Below are positions 19,438 to 32,017 of a stretch of DNA of 64,000 bases, one piece after another (position 1 is the stretch's first letter; every line of letters starts with the position of its first letter). Source of the DNA: Microglena sp. YARC. Its lineage: Eukaryota > Chlorophyta > Chlorophyceae > Chlamydomonadales > Chlamydomonadaceae. The stretch lies in assembly GCA_022414725.1 (NCBI GenBank), contig CM039463.1, positions 74,517,209 to 74,581,208 of the forward strand, given 5' to 3'. A program made the position numbers and the translations under genes. The notes below the pieces were generated by a model. The model made no database searches, was not told the DNA's origin, and saw nothing but the letters and a program-made list of their open reading frames with translations.

Positions 19438-20446
19438 ACCACTTCTGAACCTGACACAAGCAAGGGGGGACAAGAAACAGTGCTCGATCCAGGAGTGAAA
19501 GAAAGCTGCAAACGTTATGCGTCCGAAACCCGAGGAGGGCTGCCGCCCTCCCCCATTAAATGTAAATAATAAAAGGAGGGGGAAATTGTTAAGTTGGAAA
19601 TGACTGTTTACCCCCCCCCCCCCCCCCCCCCCCATCCTGTCTTAAATGGGGGTCGTTCGAATTATATTTTCTTGCCCCATTCATTTATGCTCTTAAATCT
19701 TTCATGAGGTTGCCTAAACGTGGTTGTCGCGAAGTTAAGATTTTGGTAAAAAAACAAAATGGAGACCTCCGACTTCCTGTCCAACTTTATTGGGGTTAAA
19801 ACAGGTAAAAACAAATCGTCAGATATTATGAAATAACTGCCCTTGTCAACATAAACTCAACTCAACGGTGGTCTCAGAAATTCATTTGGAGGTCTTATAA
19901 AAAAAATAGCAAACAACCTGAGGAGGACTGCAGTGTGAGCTCTTCTAAGTTGGACTGTGGGGTCAATTTGGTTTGAAGGCACAAGCAATTTTTAGGGCCC
20001 CTTCAACAATTCTGATAGTCTGATCGGTCGGAGTTCGGACCCAGCGACCCAGCGACGTTCTCGGGAGCGTCCGGAACCCCTCTGTCCGAAACCAGCAGTT
20101 TGAAATGCGGTTTCCGTGCAACGAACCCATCGACCTCCTGTGGATCTCTCTCCGGCCTCAATTCTCACGACCACCTCCCCTTCCTTGTTATTCCATCTCC
20201 CTATGCGATAACCTACTACGCTCCTCGCTATCCTATCTGCCGCCTCCGCAGTGCGTATCCTTCCAATCCCATCTGCGGAAACCAGCTATTGCGATTAATT
20301 CTCATCCATCCGCATCGATTCTAACAGGGCGCTCTTCGAGTGTAGCATTCCCTAGAGGCTCCTGTTGACCTCCAGTCCCCCATCGGCAGGAAGGCCAAGC
20401 CTGCAGCCTGGGGTTCATATACCCAAGGGTCCAAGCAGACCTCCCC
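19438..20446. other. Intergenic region, no gene recognised
   Basis: C-run of about 24 at 19610-19633. 19745-20000 contains AAGTTGGACTGTGGGGTCAA and TTTGGTTTGAAG, which match 30620-30650 inside the next gene's third intron, so it is a dispersed repeat. 20100-20400 is plain sequence that could hold promoter or 5' UTR of the gene starting at 20885, but no signal is clear. Confidence 0.4.
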
Positions 20447-20860
20447 CCCTCCACATCCCCTCCACATCCTCTCCACACGCCCTCACACCCCACACCCACA
20501 CCCCACACCCCACACCCCACACCCCACCACACTAAGCCACAAGCCCACCGCAACCCATACCCCATACCCGCCGCACCAAAACCCACGACACACCGCACAC
20601 CACAGCACACCACACACCACACACCACATCACACACCACCGCACCCTATACCCCACACCACACCACACCACACACCACCGCACCCCATACCCCACACCAC
20701 ACCACACACCACCGCACGCCATACCCCACACCCCACACCACCACACAACACACAACATACCACACACCACGGCAACCCATACCCCGCACCACACCACACA
20801 CCACACCACACACCACGGCACCCCATACCCCACAACACACACCACATGCGCCCATCTCCA
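20447..20860. repeat. CACACC/CCCATACC satellite
   Basis: Irregular array of CACACCACACC and GCACCCCATACCCCACAC units directly upstream of the ATG at 20885. It might be a 5' intron or UTR; the long - strand frames (VWCGVGYG-like) are translated repeat. Confidence 0.8.
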
Positions 20861-20884
20861 TGCAACCTGCCCCCCCTCTGAGAC

Positions 20885-21756
20885 ATGGAGTCAGATAGAA
20901 GTACAGATATAAGTACCTCCGCCCTGGCCTCAGGCAGTGGGGGGGGCAGGTCCGAGGCCCCCCCCAGTAGTAGCACAGATGTGGAGGTTGGGGTTGGGTC
21001 CGGGGTTTCCAAGAGGAGCAAGCCCAAGCCTCTCTTCATAAGCCTGTTTAGGATTCTCAACTTGCTAGCTGGCACTTCGGCCCTGTTATGCCTGGTGGGG
21101 AACTGCATGGCCTTAGCAACAGGGCACCCTTTAACGGTAGGTGACCGTATGTGTGTGTGGGTGGGTGGGGGGTGCTTGTGTGTGTGGTGGGTGGGGGGTG
21201 CTTGTGTGTGTGTGGGGGGGTGGGGGGGTGGCCGTGATTGTGTGTGTGTGGTTGGGTGGGGTGGGGTGGGTGGGTGTGGGGGGGTGCTTGTGTGTGGGGG
21301 GGTGTATGTGTGTGTGTGTTTGTTGTGTGTGTGTGTGTGTGTGTGTGTGTGTCTGTGGGTGTGTGTGTGGGTGGGTGGGTGGGTGGGTGGGGGGGGCTTA
21401 TTTGTATGTGGATGCTTCTGTGTGTATGTGTGCGTGTGTGTGTGTGTGTGTGGGTGGGTGGGTGGGGGTGGGGGGGGAGTGTGTGTGCTTGCGTGTGTGT
21501 GTTATGCGATGAAATAAAAATGCGATAACATTTAATACAAATAACATAACCACCCCCCCCCCACCACCACCACCATTACCACACACACCCTCACCCCCCC
21601 CCCCACCCTCCTCACACTCAGGAGAGTGGTGAGAGATGGCACGCCTCCAGCTTATCCGACTTTACACAGCAGGCCTCAAATCAAATCAAGTTGAATAAAA
21701 TAAAAATAAAAATAAAATACAAAATACAATAAAATACAAATAAAATAAAATACCCC

Positions 21757-21787
<31 letters not shown>

Positions 21788-22303
21788 CCCTCACCGCTCC
21801 TCACTTTCAGAAGAGTGGTGAGATGGCACGCTTCCAGCTCATCTGACTTCACACAGCAGGCCTCAAATCGAATCAGGTCTAATCAGATAAAAATATTAAA
21901 TAAATAAAAATAAATATAAATAAGACTAAATAAATGGAATACCCCCAACCTCCTCACATTCAGGAGAGTGGTGAGATAGCACGCTTTCAGCCCATCCTAC
22001 TTAACACAGCAGGCCTCAAGTCGAGTACAGTCGAATACAATCAAAATACAATCAAAATACAAATAAAATGCAAATAAAATGAAATACAATTAAATTAAAT
22101 CAAAATTAAATAAAAAAAGATAAAAAATAAGATTACAAAAATGAACCCCCCACCCCCACCCCCACCCCACCCCCTCCCCCACGCTCCTCACTCCCAGCAG
22201 AGTGGTGAGATGGCACGCTTCAAGATCATCTGATCTAACACAGCAGGCCCCAAATCGAATCAAGTAAAACAAAAATGGAATACACTGGAATACAAATAAA
22301 ATA

Positions 22304-22341
<38 letters not shown>

Positions 22342-25300
22342 TCACTCCCAGCAGAGTAGTGAGATAGCATGCTTCCAGCCCATCCGACTTTACACAGCAG
22401 GCCTCAACTTCAACCGAAGGAAACATAACAAAAACAGCGCACCTCATCCCCTCCCCCAACACACACCCCCACCCCCACCCAACCCCACCCCAACCCCACC
22501 CCCTCCTCACTCATGGGATAGTGGTGAGATGGCACGCTTCCAGCTCATCCGACTTAACACAGCAGGCCTCAAATCGAATCAAGTCGAATAAAATACAAAA
22601 TACAATAAATAAAATAACCCCCCCCCCCCCCCCACACACACACACCCCTCACCCTCCTCACCTCCAGGAGAGTGGTGAAATGGCATGCTTCCAGCTCATC
22701 CGCCTTCACGCAGCAGGCCTCAACTTAAACCGAAGGAAACATAACAAAAACAGCGCACCTCCCCTCCTGCAACACACACACTCACCCCCGCGCACCCCCA
22801 CCCCTTCCCACTCATAGGAGAGTGGTGAGATGGCACGCTCCCAGATCATCCGACTTTACACAGCCGGCCTAGCTGTCCTAGTGATGCTGGTGGAGGCGGA
22901 GTGGGAGTGGTTCCTGTCATATGTCAAGATTTTGGACAGCTGGCTGTTCAGGGGGCTGCTGCAGGTGGGTGGGTAGGTGGATAGGTAGGTGGGTGGGTGG
23001 GGTGGGTGGGTAGGTGTGTATGTGCGTGCATGGGTGGGTAGGTGGGTAGGTAGGTGGATGGGTGGATGGGTGGGCAGGTAGGTGGATAGGTGGATGGGTG
23101 GGTAGGTAGGTGGATAGGTGGATGGGTAGGTGGGTGGGTGGGTGGGTAGGTCTGTAGGTGGGTGGACAGGTGTGTATTTGGGTGCATGATTGTTGGCCTA
23201 GCTATAATTGCAGGCCTGGCTATCCTAGTGATGCTGGTGGAGACGGAGTGGGAGTGGTTTCTGCCATATGTCAAGATTTAGATTTTGGACAGCTGGCTGT
23301 TTAGGGGGCTGATGCAGGTGGGTAGTGCGTTTTTCTGCTAAGTGGGTCCCGGCGTAGAATACTTTCCTACCGGCCCGCGTCCACTTATCGCCCGTCACGT
23401 GTCAGGACCCGAGGGCGCCTATCATACTCGCGAGCTTGTCAGAACGTCGCGCTTTTAACAAATAAATGCCGTGGTCCAATGCACGCGCCTTATTACTAGG
23501 AAAATGTATGGTTACTTTCCTTTTTCGATAAGGCCCGACAATTTTCTATTATTTTCAACAAGACGTCCATAATCAGCACGAACAAGATAGCGCCTAGCCC
23601 TCGCGGTGCCGGGCCGCTCGAAAGCATATTCTTAACCCCTTTGCCTCTTATAGCGTCTTGTCTCAGGAAGAGCTTAAAGTTGACAGTGCTGGTTCTGATT
23701 TCGAGGGAAGCTAACCAGTTTTCGAGCGAAGTTAACCAGTTCGTCAAATCGTCCTGCGAATTTAGTCTCGAAGCTGCAGATCAGGCATATCGAATTCGAT
23801 CAAGGCTAAAAATTAGATGACAGCGGCAAAAATCAGCAGGAGCAGCGGGAGCACCATGGGCAGCAGCAGGCATGGGTCGCAGTAGTAAGGCATTGATTGA
23901 CGGGTTCATAGCCTGGTGGTTGTTTGGGAAGTTGTGGGTACCTAATTGTGTGTTGCATATATGCTGGTTACATGAATGAGGGGGCAGCATGCATTACGCT
24001 CAATCAGCTTAGTAGGTTAGTGGGCAGGAGCTAGGGGTAGGTGGTGGTGTGTGTGTGTGTGTGTGTGGTGATGGTGATGGTGGTGGTGATGGTGTGTGTG
24101 TGGGGGGGGGTAATCGTTTCTGCGCCGAAAAGTGTACATGATGCATAGGTGGACGTATGCATGAATGGGTGGGTGCATGCATGTATGGGCAGATGTATGC
24201 ATGCATGTATGCGTGGGTGGGTGGGTGGGCTGGGGGGTGCATTGCACACGCGCACCTAAAACGACGGGTAGGCGCCTATTTAACTACAAGCAAGTAGAGT
24301 GCACTATTAGCATGGTTGGGTGCACAAATGTATCTGCGGGGGTTGATAATCTTGGCGGATGGATTATTGCATGTATGCATTGATTGGTGGGTACATGGGA
24401 GTGTGTGTGTGTGGTGGTGGTGGTGTGTGTGGGGGGGCATGAACGTATGTATGGCAGTAGCCTATGACTACATGCCTGCAAGGGGGTTTGGGGTTGGGGG
24501 GGCATGTAGAAAAAAAAGATAACGCCTGGAAGGGCATGGGCAAGGGGACCCTCCCCTATGCCGCAGCTGGGGAAAGTCACCATGGCAGCCATAGTAAGTG
24601 TCACCCTCCAGGCGGTAGGGACTCCTTCATGCAACGTGTGGCAATAATGCTGGTACAGGAGGCAATATATTCTCTGTGCAGCAGAGATGAGATGAGATGG
24701 CATGGAGGTATGTATGACAGTAGCATACAATAACATGCCTGCAGGGGGGGTGAGGTGGGGTGGGGTGCATAGATGTATGGATGGCAGTAGCATACAATAA
24801 CATGCCTGCATGTGGGGTGGGGTGGGGTGCATGGATGTATGTTTGGCAGTAGCATACAATAACATGCCTGCACGGGGGATGGGGTGGGGAGGCATGGATG
24901 TATGTATGGTATTAGCATACAATAACATGCCTGCACGGGGGATGGGGTGGGGAGCATGGATGTATGTATGGTATTAGCATACAAAACATACCTGCGGCGG
25001 GCGGGGTAGGGGTGTGAGGTGTGTGTCAGGGCTGTTCAGGGCGCTGCGGCGTTCCTCGTTTGCAGACGCAGCATCGAAGGGTTGTTGCGTCGCAGACACT
25101 GCTTCGGTGAGTTGGTTGCGTTGCAGGATGCAGGCTATGGGTCGGTTTTGGGTCGGTTGCGTCTCAGGACGCAAGCCATGAAATTGGTTGGTTGGGCCCG
25201 GTTGGGCTGTAAAATTTGTTAGAGCTAGGGGGGGCCCTGAGCAACCCTGGTGTGTGCGTGCATGGAATTTTCTAGATATTTTGCAGCCACATGAATCAGA

Positions 25301-28300
25301 ATATTTATCTGCAACCAAACCATGGATCTTCCTTCTTACTGGCTACATCAGCATACATGCTGATAAATGGATGCAGAAAATTAACATCAAGAAACTCCGG
25401 AGGGCATAGGTTCAGCACCTAGGGGGCAGATAAAGGAACAAAACAATTACTTAATAAACATTCAAAGAAAAGTTAATGTTCGAAATGAACTGGCAAAGTG
25501 ATAATTAGAAGGAAAGTGGGATTGTTGAGACATATGATGTTTTCTTATGTGTTTTCCATTGAGAGTAGAAAACATTAGTTCAACATTAGAAGAAAAGTTG
25601 GCATCAAAAGTAAAAATGACAGATAACTAATTTAAGAAAAGTTGGATAATTGAAACATGTGATGTAATTTTGGAATGATTTCTTAGCCAAAACAATGGGT
25701 TGCACCATACCCTCCTACAAGCATTCCTATAGTTTTTCTACCGTTGCCGTCATCCACGGACAGCTATTCTACCAAAACCATCCACTTAGTAGAAAAACGA
25801 GCCGTGGGTGGGTCGGTGTGTGGGTGGGTGGGTAAGTTGGTTGGTGGGTAGGTGTGTATGTGGGTGCATGATTGGGGGCCTAGCTATGGTCAGGTGGATG
25901 GGTTGGTTGATGGGTTGGTTGGTGGGTGGGTGGGTAGGTGGGTGGGAAATGGTAGGTGGGTGGGTGGGTAGGTGGGTGGGGAAATGGTAGGTGGGTGGGT
26001 GGGTGGGTGGGCAGGTGGGTGGGGAGATGGTAGGTATGTAGGTGGGTGGGTGGGTGGTGGGTATGTGGGTGGGTGGGGAGATGGTAGGTATGTGGGTGGG
26101 TGGGTGGGAGATGGTAGGTATGTGGGTGGTGGTGGGTGGGTATGTGGGTGGGTGGGGAGATGGTAGGTTAGTGGGTGGGTGGGTGGGTGAATGGGTGGGG
26201 AGATGGTAGGTATGTGGGATGTGGGTGGGTGGGTATGGTCGGTGGGTGTGGAGATGGTAAGGTATGGTGGGTGGGTGGTGGGTGGGTGTGGTGGAGTATG
26301 GGTATGTGGGTGGGTGGGTGGATGGATGGTAGTATGGTGGGTGGGTGCTGGTGGGTGGGTAATGTGGGTGGGTAAGAGAGAATGATTGTAGGTAATCGGT
26401 GGGGGGTGGTGTGGGTGGGTGGGGAGGGTGGGTGGGTGGGAAGATAGGTAAGTGGGTGGGTATGTGGAGATGATAGGTATGTGGGTGGGGGTGGGGAGAT
26501 GGTAGGTATTGTGGGTGGGTGGGTATGTGGTGGGTGGGGAGATGGTAGGTATGTGGGTGGGTGGGGTGGGTGGGTATGGGGTGGGTGGGGAGATGGTAGG
26601 TTATGTGGGTGGGGTGTTGGTATGTGGGTGGGTGGGTGGGGAGATGGTAGGTATGTGGGTGGGTGGGTATGTGGGTGGGTGGGGAGATGGTAGGTATGTG
26701 GTGGTGGGTGGGTGGGTATGTGGGTGGTGGTGGGGGTATGTGGGTGGGTGGGTGGGTTATGTGGGTGGGTGGTGTGGGTTATTGTGGGTGGTGGGGAGAT
26801 GGTAGGTATGTGGGTGGGTATGTGGGTGGGTGGGTATGTGGGTGGGTGGGGAGATGGGTAGGTTATGTGGTGGGTGGGTGGATTGGTGGGTTGGGCAGGT
26901 GTGTATTTGGGTGCATGATTGCGGGCCTGGCCACCCCACCCCATCCCACCCCACCCTTTCCCCACCCAAACCAAACTAAACAAACTCAGCCCTACCCTTT
27001 CCAACCCCACCCACCTCACCCCTTTTCCCAATCCCAAACCAAACCAAACCTGACCCAACCCTTTCCCACCCCACCACACCCCACCCCATCCCAGCCCAGT
27101 CCACCCCACCTCGCCCCTTTCCCCACCAAGGGGTGCCAAACCAAACCAAACCAAACTCCAACCCAACCCAGCCCTTTCCAACCCAACCCACCTCACCCCT
27201 TTCTCAATTCGGCCCAAACCAAACCAAACTCGACCCAACCCTTTCCCACCGCAGCCCAGCCCAGCCCAGCCCACCTCGCCCCTTTTCCCCACCCCACCCC
27301 AAACCAAACTCAACGCAACCCACCCTTTGCAACCCCACCCCACCCCTCACCTTTCTCAACCCCAAAACCAAACCAAACATCGACCCAACCCTTTCCCACC
27401 CTAACCCAGCCCAAACCAGCCCACCCCCACCCCCACCTCGCCCCTTTCCCCACCCCACCCCACCCCAAACCTAACTTAACCCAACCTTTCCTACCCAACC
27501 CCACCCAACACCCAAGGCATCCTAGCTATCCTAACGTTGGAAGTAGCAACGTCACAACTCCTTCCCTTCCCAATCCCCCTTCTCCAATCCCCAACCCCAC
27601 CCGACCGCACACCCTCACCTCACCCCACCCTAACCCTACATTCACACACCTTCCCCACCCCAACCTCAACCCCACCTCCCAACCCTCCCCCACCTCCAAC
27701 CCACCCTCAGGGATTCCTAGCTATCCTAACGTTGGAAGTAGCAACATCACAACTCCTTCCCAATCCCCCCCCCCCCCCCACACACACGGACGACACACTA
27801 ACACACACAGAGCTTCCTAGCTATCCTAACCTTGGAAGTAGCAAGGTCACAAGGAACATATGAACTTCCGTACCAACCCAACCAACCGCAACCCAACCCA
27901 CCCAACCCAACCCAACCATCACCCAACCCTTCCGCCCCCCACCCCCCACCCCAGGGCTTCCTAAGTACACCGACCTTCCCACACCCACCACACACCCCAA
28001 CCCCAGGGCTTCCTAGCTATCCTAACCTTGGAAGTAGCAAGGAATCTCCGACTTCCCTCAACACTACCCCACAGTCTCCACCTCCCAACCGACCTCCACC
28101 CACCCACCCTAGGGCTTCCTAGCTATACTATACGTTGGAAGCTAAGCAACGTCACAAGGAGTCTCTGAACTTCCCACCCCACTGCCCACTCCCACTCCCA
28201 CTCCACTCCCACTACCCCACTCCACTCCCACTCCCACTCCCACTCCCACTCCCCCCTCCCACTCCCACTCCCACTCACCCACTCCCACTCCCACTCCCAC

Positions 28301-30238
28301 TCCCACACCACTCCCAGGGCTCCCTAGCTACTCCCTAAACATCGAAAGTAGCAACCAACAACTCCCTTCCCAATCTCCAACCCACCCCACACACCCTCAC
28401 CCCACCCCACCCTACACACACACACCTTCCCACCCCACCCCTCCCCACCCCCACCCCTACTCCCACCCCACCTCACTCCCACCCCCACCCCCAGGGCTTC
28501 CTAGGTATCCTACCGGTGGAAGTAGCAACATCACAACTCCCTTCCCAATCCTCCCCCCCACACCCACACCCACACCCCAACCTTCCCACCCCCACGCCAC
28601 CGATGGTGCCACGGCTTCCTAGCTTATCCTAACGTTTGGAAGTAGCAACGTCACAACTCCTTCCCTCCCAACCCCCTTCCCATCCCCAACCCACCCACAC
28701 ATCACCCTCACCCCCACCCCACCCTACACATACCCCTTCGAGACCCCAACCCCAAACCCCAACCCCAAACCCCAACCCAACCCCAACCCAACCCCAACCC
28801 CAACCCCAACCCCAACCCCAACCCCAACCCCAACCCAACCCCAACCCCACCCAACCCAACCCCAACCCCAACCCAGCCCCAACCCAACCCCAACCCCAAC
28901 CCCAACCCCAACCCCAACCCCAACCCAACCTTCCCCACCCCACCCTCAGGTTTTCCTAGCTTTCCTAACGTTGAAAGTAGCATCGTCGAGAGTAACCTCG
29001 GAATTTCCCCACCCCATTCCAACCCAAAACCCAAACCCCAAACCCAAACCCACGCCAACCCCAGGGCTTCCTAGTTATTCCTACCAGTGGAAGTAGCAAC
29101 GTCACAACTCCTTCCCTCCCAACCCCCCTTCCCAATCTCCACCCCCACCCCACACACACCCTCATCCACCCCACCATACACACACCCTTCCCAACCCCAC
29201 CCCTTCCCAACCCAACCCACCCTAACCCCACCCCAACCCTTCCCACCCCCACCCCCACCCCCACCCCCAGGGCTTCCTAGCTATCCTAAGTTGGAAGTAG
29301 CAACATCACATGGAACCTCCGACTTCCGCACACCACACCACACCACACCATCCCAACCCACCTCACCCCCCAAACCCAAACCCCACCCCCAGGGCTTCCT
29401 AGCTATCCTAACGTTGGAAGTAGCAACGTCAAAAGGAACCTCCGACTTTGATCGCTCTCTAGTTGTGTACCGCCAAATATCAGGCATCTGCATGTTGTCC
29501 ATGGCTGGCTTGTACTGCCTGGGCGGCATGCTGTGCTGTGGATTTATCAAGCGAGGTACATTGACTGCCCCCGTCAGACTTTTCATTTATCATTATTTAT
29601 CATTATATCATTTATTTGTATGTATTTATTACAAGGGGGGGGGCAAAAAAAAGTGAAAGACCCATCCCCAAAAAGTGCTGAGGCACCCTTCCGCAGACCC
29701 CCCCCCCCCCCCCCCCCCGGCTCCGGAACCCACTGCACAGTCACTATCTCAGCCACCACCTAGTGTAATGGTGTCTAATTTGGCTCATTTTACAGGGTTT
29801 TTAAAGGTCTATCCATTGAGGTTGGTCTAGAGACCATTGGGAATGTTTGAAACATAGAAAATCATCATCATCAAGGTTACATTGTATTGTGGGGGTTGTG
29901 GGTCAGGGCCCCTTGGCCCCTAATGTGCCCACCTTCAATATTCTTCAATAATCAGGCCTTCAATCCAAGCTTCAATCAGGCATTAAATAATCAGCCAAGC
30001 ACGCAAGAGAATTCTGAAGGCGCTCTAAGTTTCCGTGGTCGCCGCTAACCAATTGTTTACCGCACTTTTCGCAGGTAGTGCCCTTTGATTGTGGGTCCAT
30101 CGAGTAACATCAACTAGCACTAGTCACCAGAACAAAAACAAACGCACAGTGACGGGAAGGGAAAAAGAAGAATGAGGTCTCGCTCCGTACGTCGTTGTGT
30201 TGGTTAGGGTGTTGTGTGTGTGGGGAGAGAGAGAGGAA

Positions 30239-30296
<58 letters not shown>

Positions 30297-30304
30297 CCCT
30301 GGAT

Positions 30305-30336
<32 letters not shown>

Positions 30337-31982
30337 CATGTGCCCTGGGCAAAATGTTTGGTGGGTCTCTCCCCCAAAAGCATTTTGGGACTGGTATTTA
30401 TTAGAGGAACACCCTAGTTCCACTCCCATGTCATTCTGAGGGCTAGAAAAAAAAGTGCCTGGAAAGTAACCTACTTTTTTTAAAATGTCAAATTTTTCCT
30501 TTGACCCCCCCCCTCCCCCCCCCCCCGCGGCCCCAAACTTAGGAGGACCGTTACTTTTTTTCTACTGGGCCAAATCGAGAAATAAAACCGGATTCTTCAT
30601 CCTCTCTATGATATCTACAAAGTTGGACGATGGGGTCATTTTGGTTAGAAGTTGCCCCCCCCCCCCCTGATTTGTTATTATATAATCGAGCGAGTTACAA
30701 TGACTGCCCCCGTCTGACTTTGCATTTATGATTATTTAGTATTATATTATTGATTTATTGTTATTTAATCGTGCGAGTTACATTCACTGCCCCTGTCTGA
30801 CTCTGCATTTATGATTATTTAGTATTATATTATTTAGCTATTACTATTTAATTGTGCGAGTCACATTGACTGCCCCCGTCTGACTTTGTATTTATTATTA
30901 TTTAGTATTATATTATTTAAATTGTATGATTTAATCAAGCGAGGTACATTTACTGCCCCCGTCTGACTTTGTATTTATTATTCTATTATTTATTCATGTA
31001 TTATCATTTTTTAATCAAGCAAGGTACATTGACTACCCTGTCAGACTTTTTTCTTTTCTTTTTACATTAGCTTTAGCTAGTCTATAAGCTTTGGGTTCCC
31101 GTCTTATCTTTTCTTTTCTTTGGACCGGGGGCAGGAAGAGGGGACCCCCCTTTCCTTTTCTTTCCGCAACTCAACTGTACTCAACAACTCTCTACCCCCC
31201 CCCCACACACACACACACACACGCACACACACGCACACACACGCCCCCCCCCCCCCCACACACACACACACACACCCAAACAACAGCAAAATAAGGACTG
31301 AGTAACTCGCAAGTCAACTAAACTCAACAACCCGTAACTCATCTCAACACAACTCAGTCACTCGCAACACGGCAAATCAACAACTGGGAACTCAACAACT
31401 CGCAACTCGCGACTCAATAACTCAACAGCGTCTCAACTCAACAACTGGGTAGGTGGGTGGGTGGAAGTTTAGGGTTTAGGGTCAATAACTCAACAGCAAC
31501 TAAACAATTCGCAAGTCAACAACAAGCAACTCAACTCGCAGCTCGCAACAAGTACCTGCAGCTAGCATGCGCGCTGTCAAAATCCTAGATGCAGGCGCTA
31601 GGATTTCGGCGGCTAGGATTTCGGCAGCTAGGATTTTGGCAGCTAGGATTCCGACACCTAGGATTCTATACCTTCTGTCATTTACCCCCGTCACACTTAT
31701 CACTCTTCCCATTCTGAACAATGAGCTATTAAAAAAAAAACGATAAAACATGGAGATTAACTTGTATTCTGTCGCGAGCAAAGATATCATCAAATCGCAG
31801 AGCGCAAAGACCGCGCTCAGCGCATAGGCAAGATGGAAGTACCTAGCATGCGCCATTCAGCTCCCCCCGTCCCTCCCCACCCCACCCCACCCCACCCCTT
31901 CACCCACCAGAAGCTAATCTTCCTTGGCACTACGTGCCGGCTGTCTTCTTTTCTTCTTTTCTTCTTTTTTTTCTACTTTTTT

Positions 31983-32017
<35 letters not shown>

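Noticed and set aside
21540..22750. Exon-2 copies as genuine alternative cassette exons
   Set aside because: They have acceptors but no donors and stop matching the true exon after ~55 bases, then run into A/T filler.
26168..27343. 391-residue - strand and 385-residue + strand frames
   Set aside because: Both translate GGTGGGT and CCAAACC satellites in intron 2 of the COPI-like gene.
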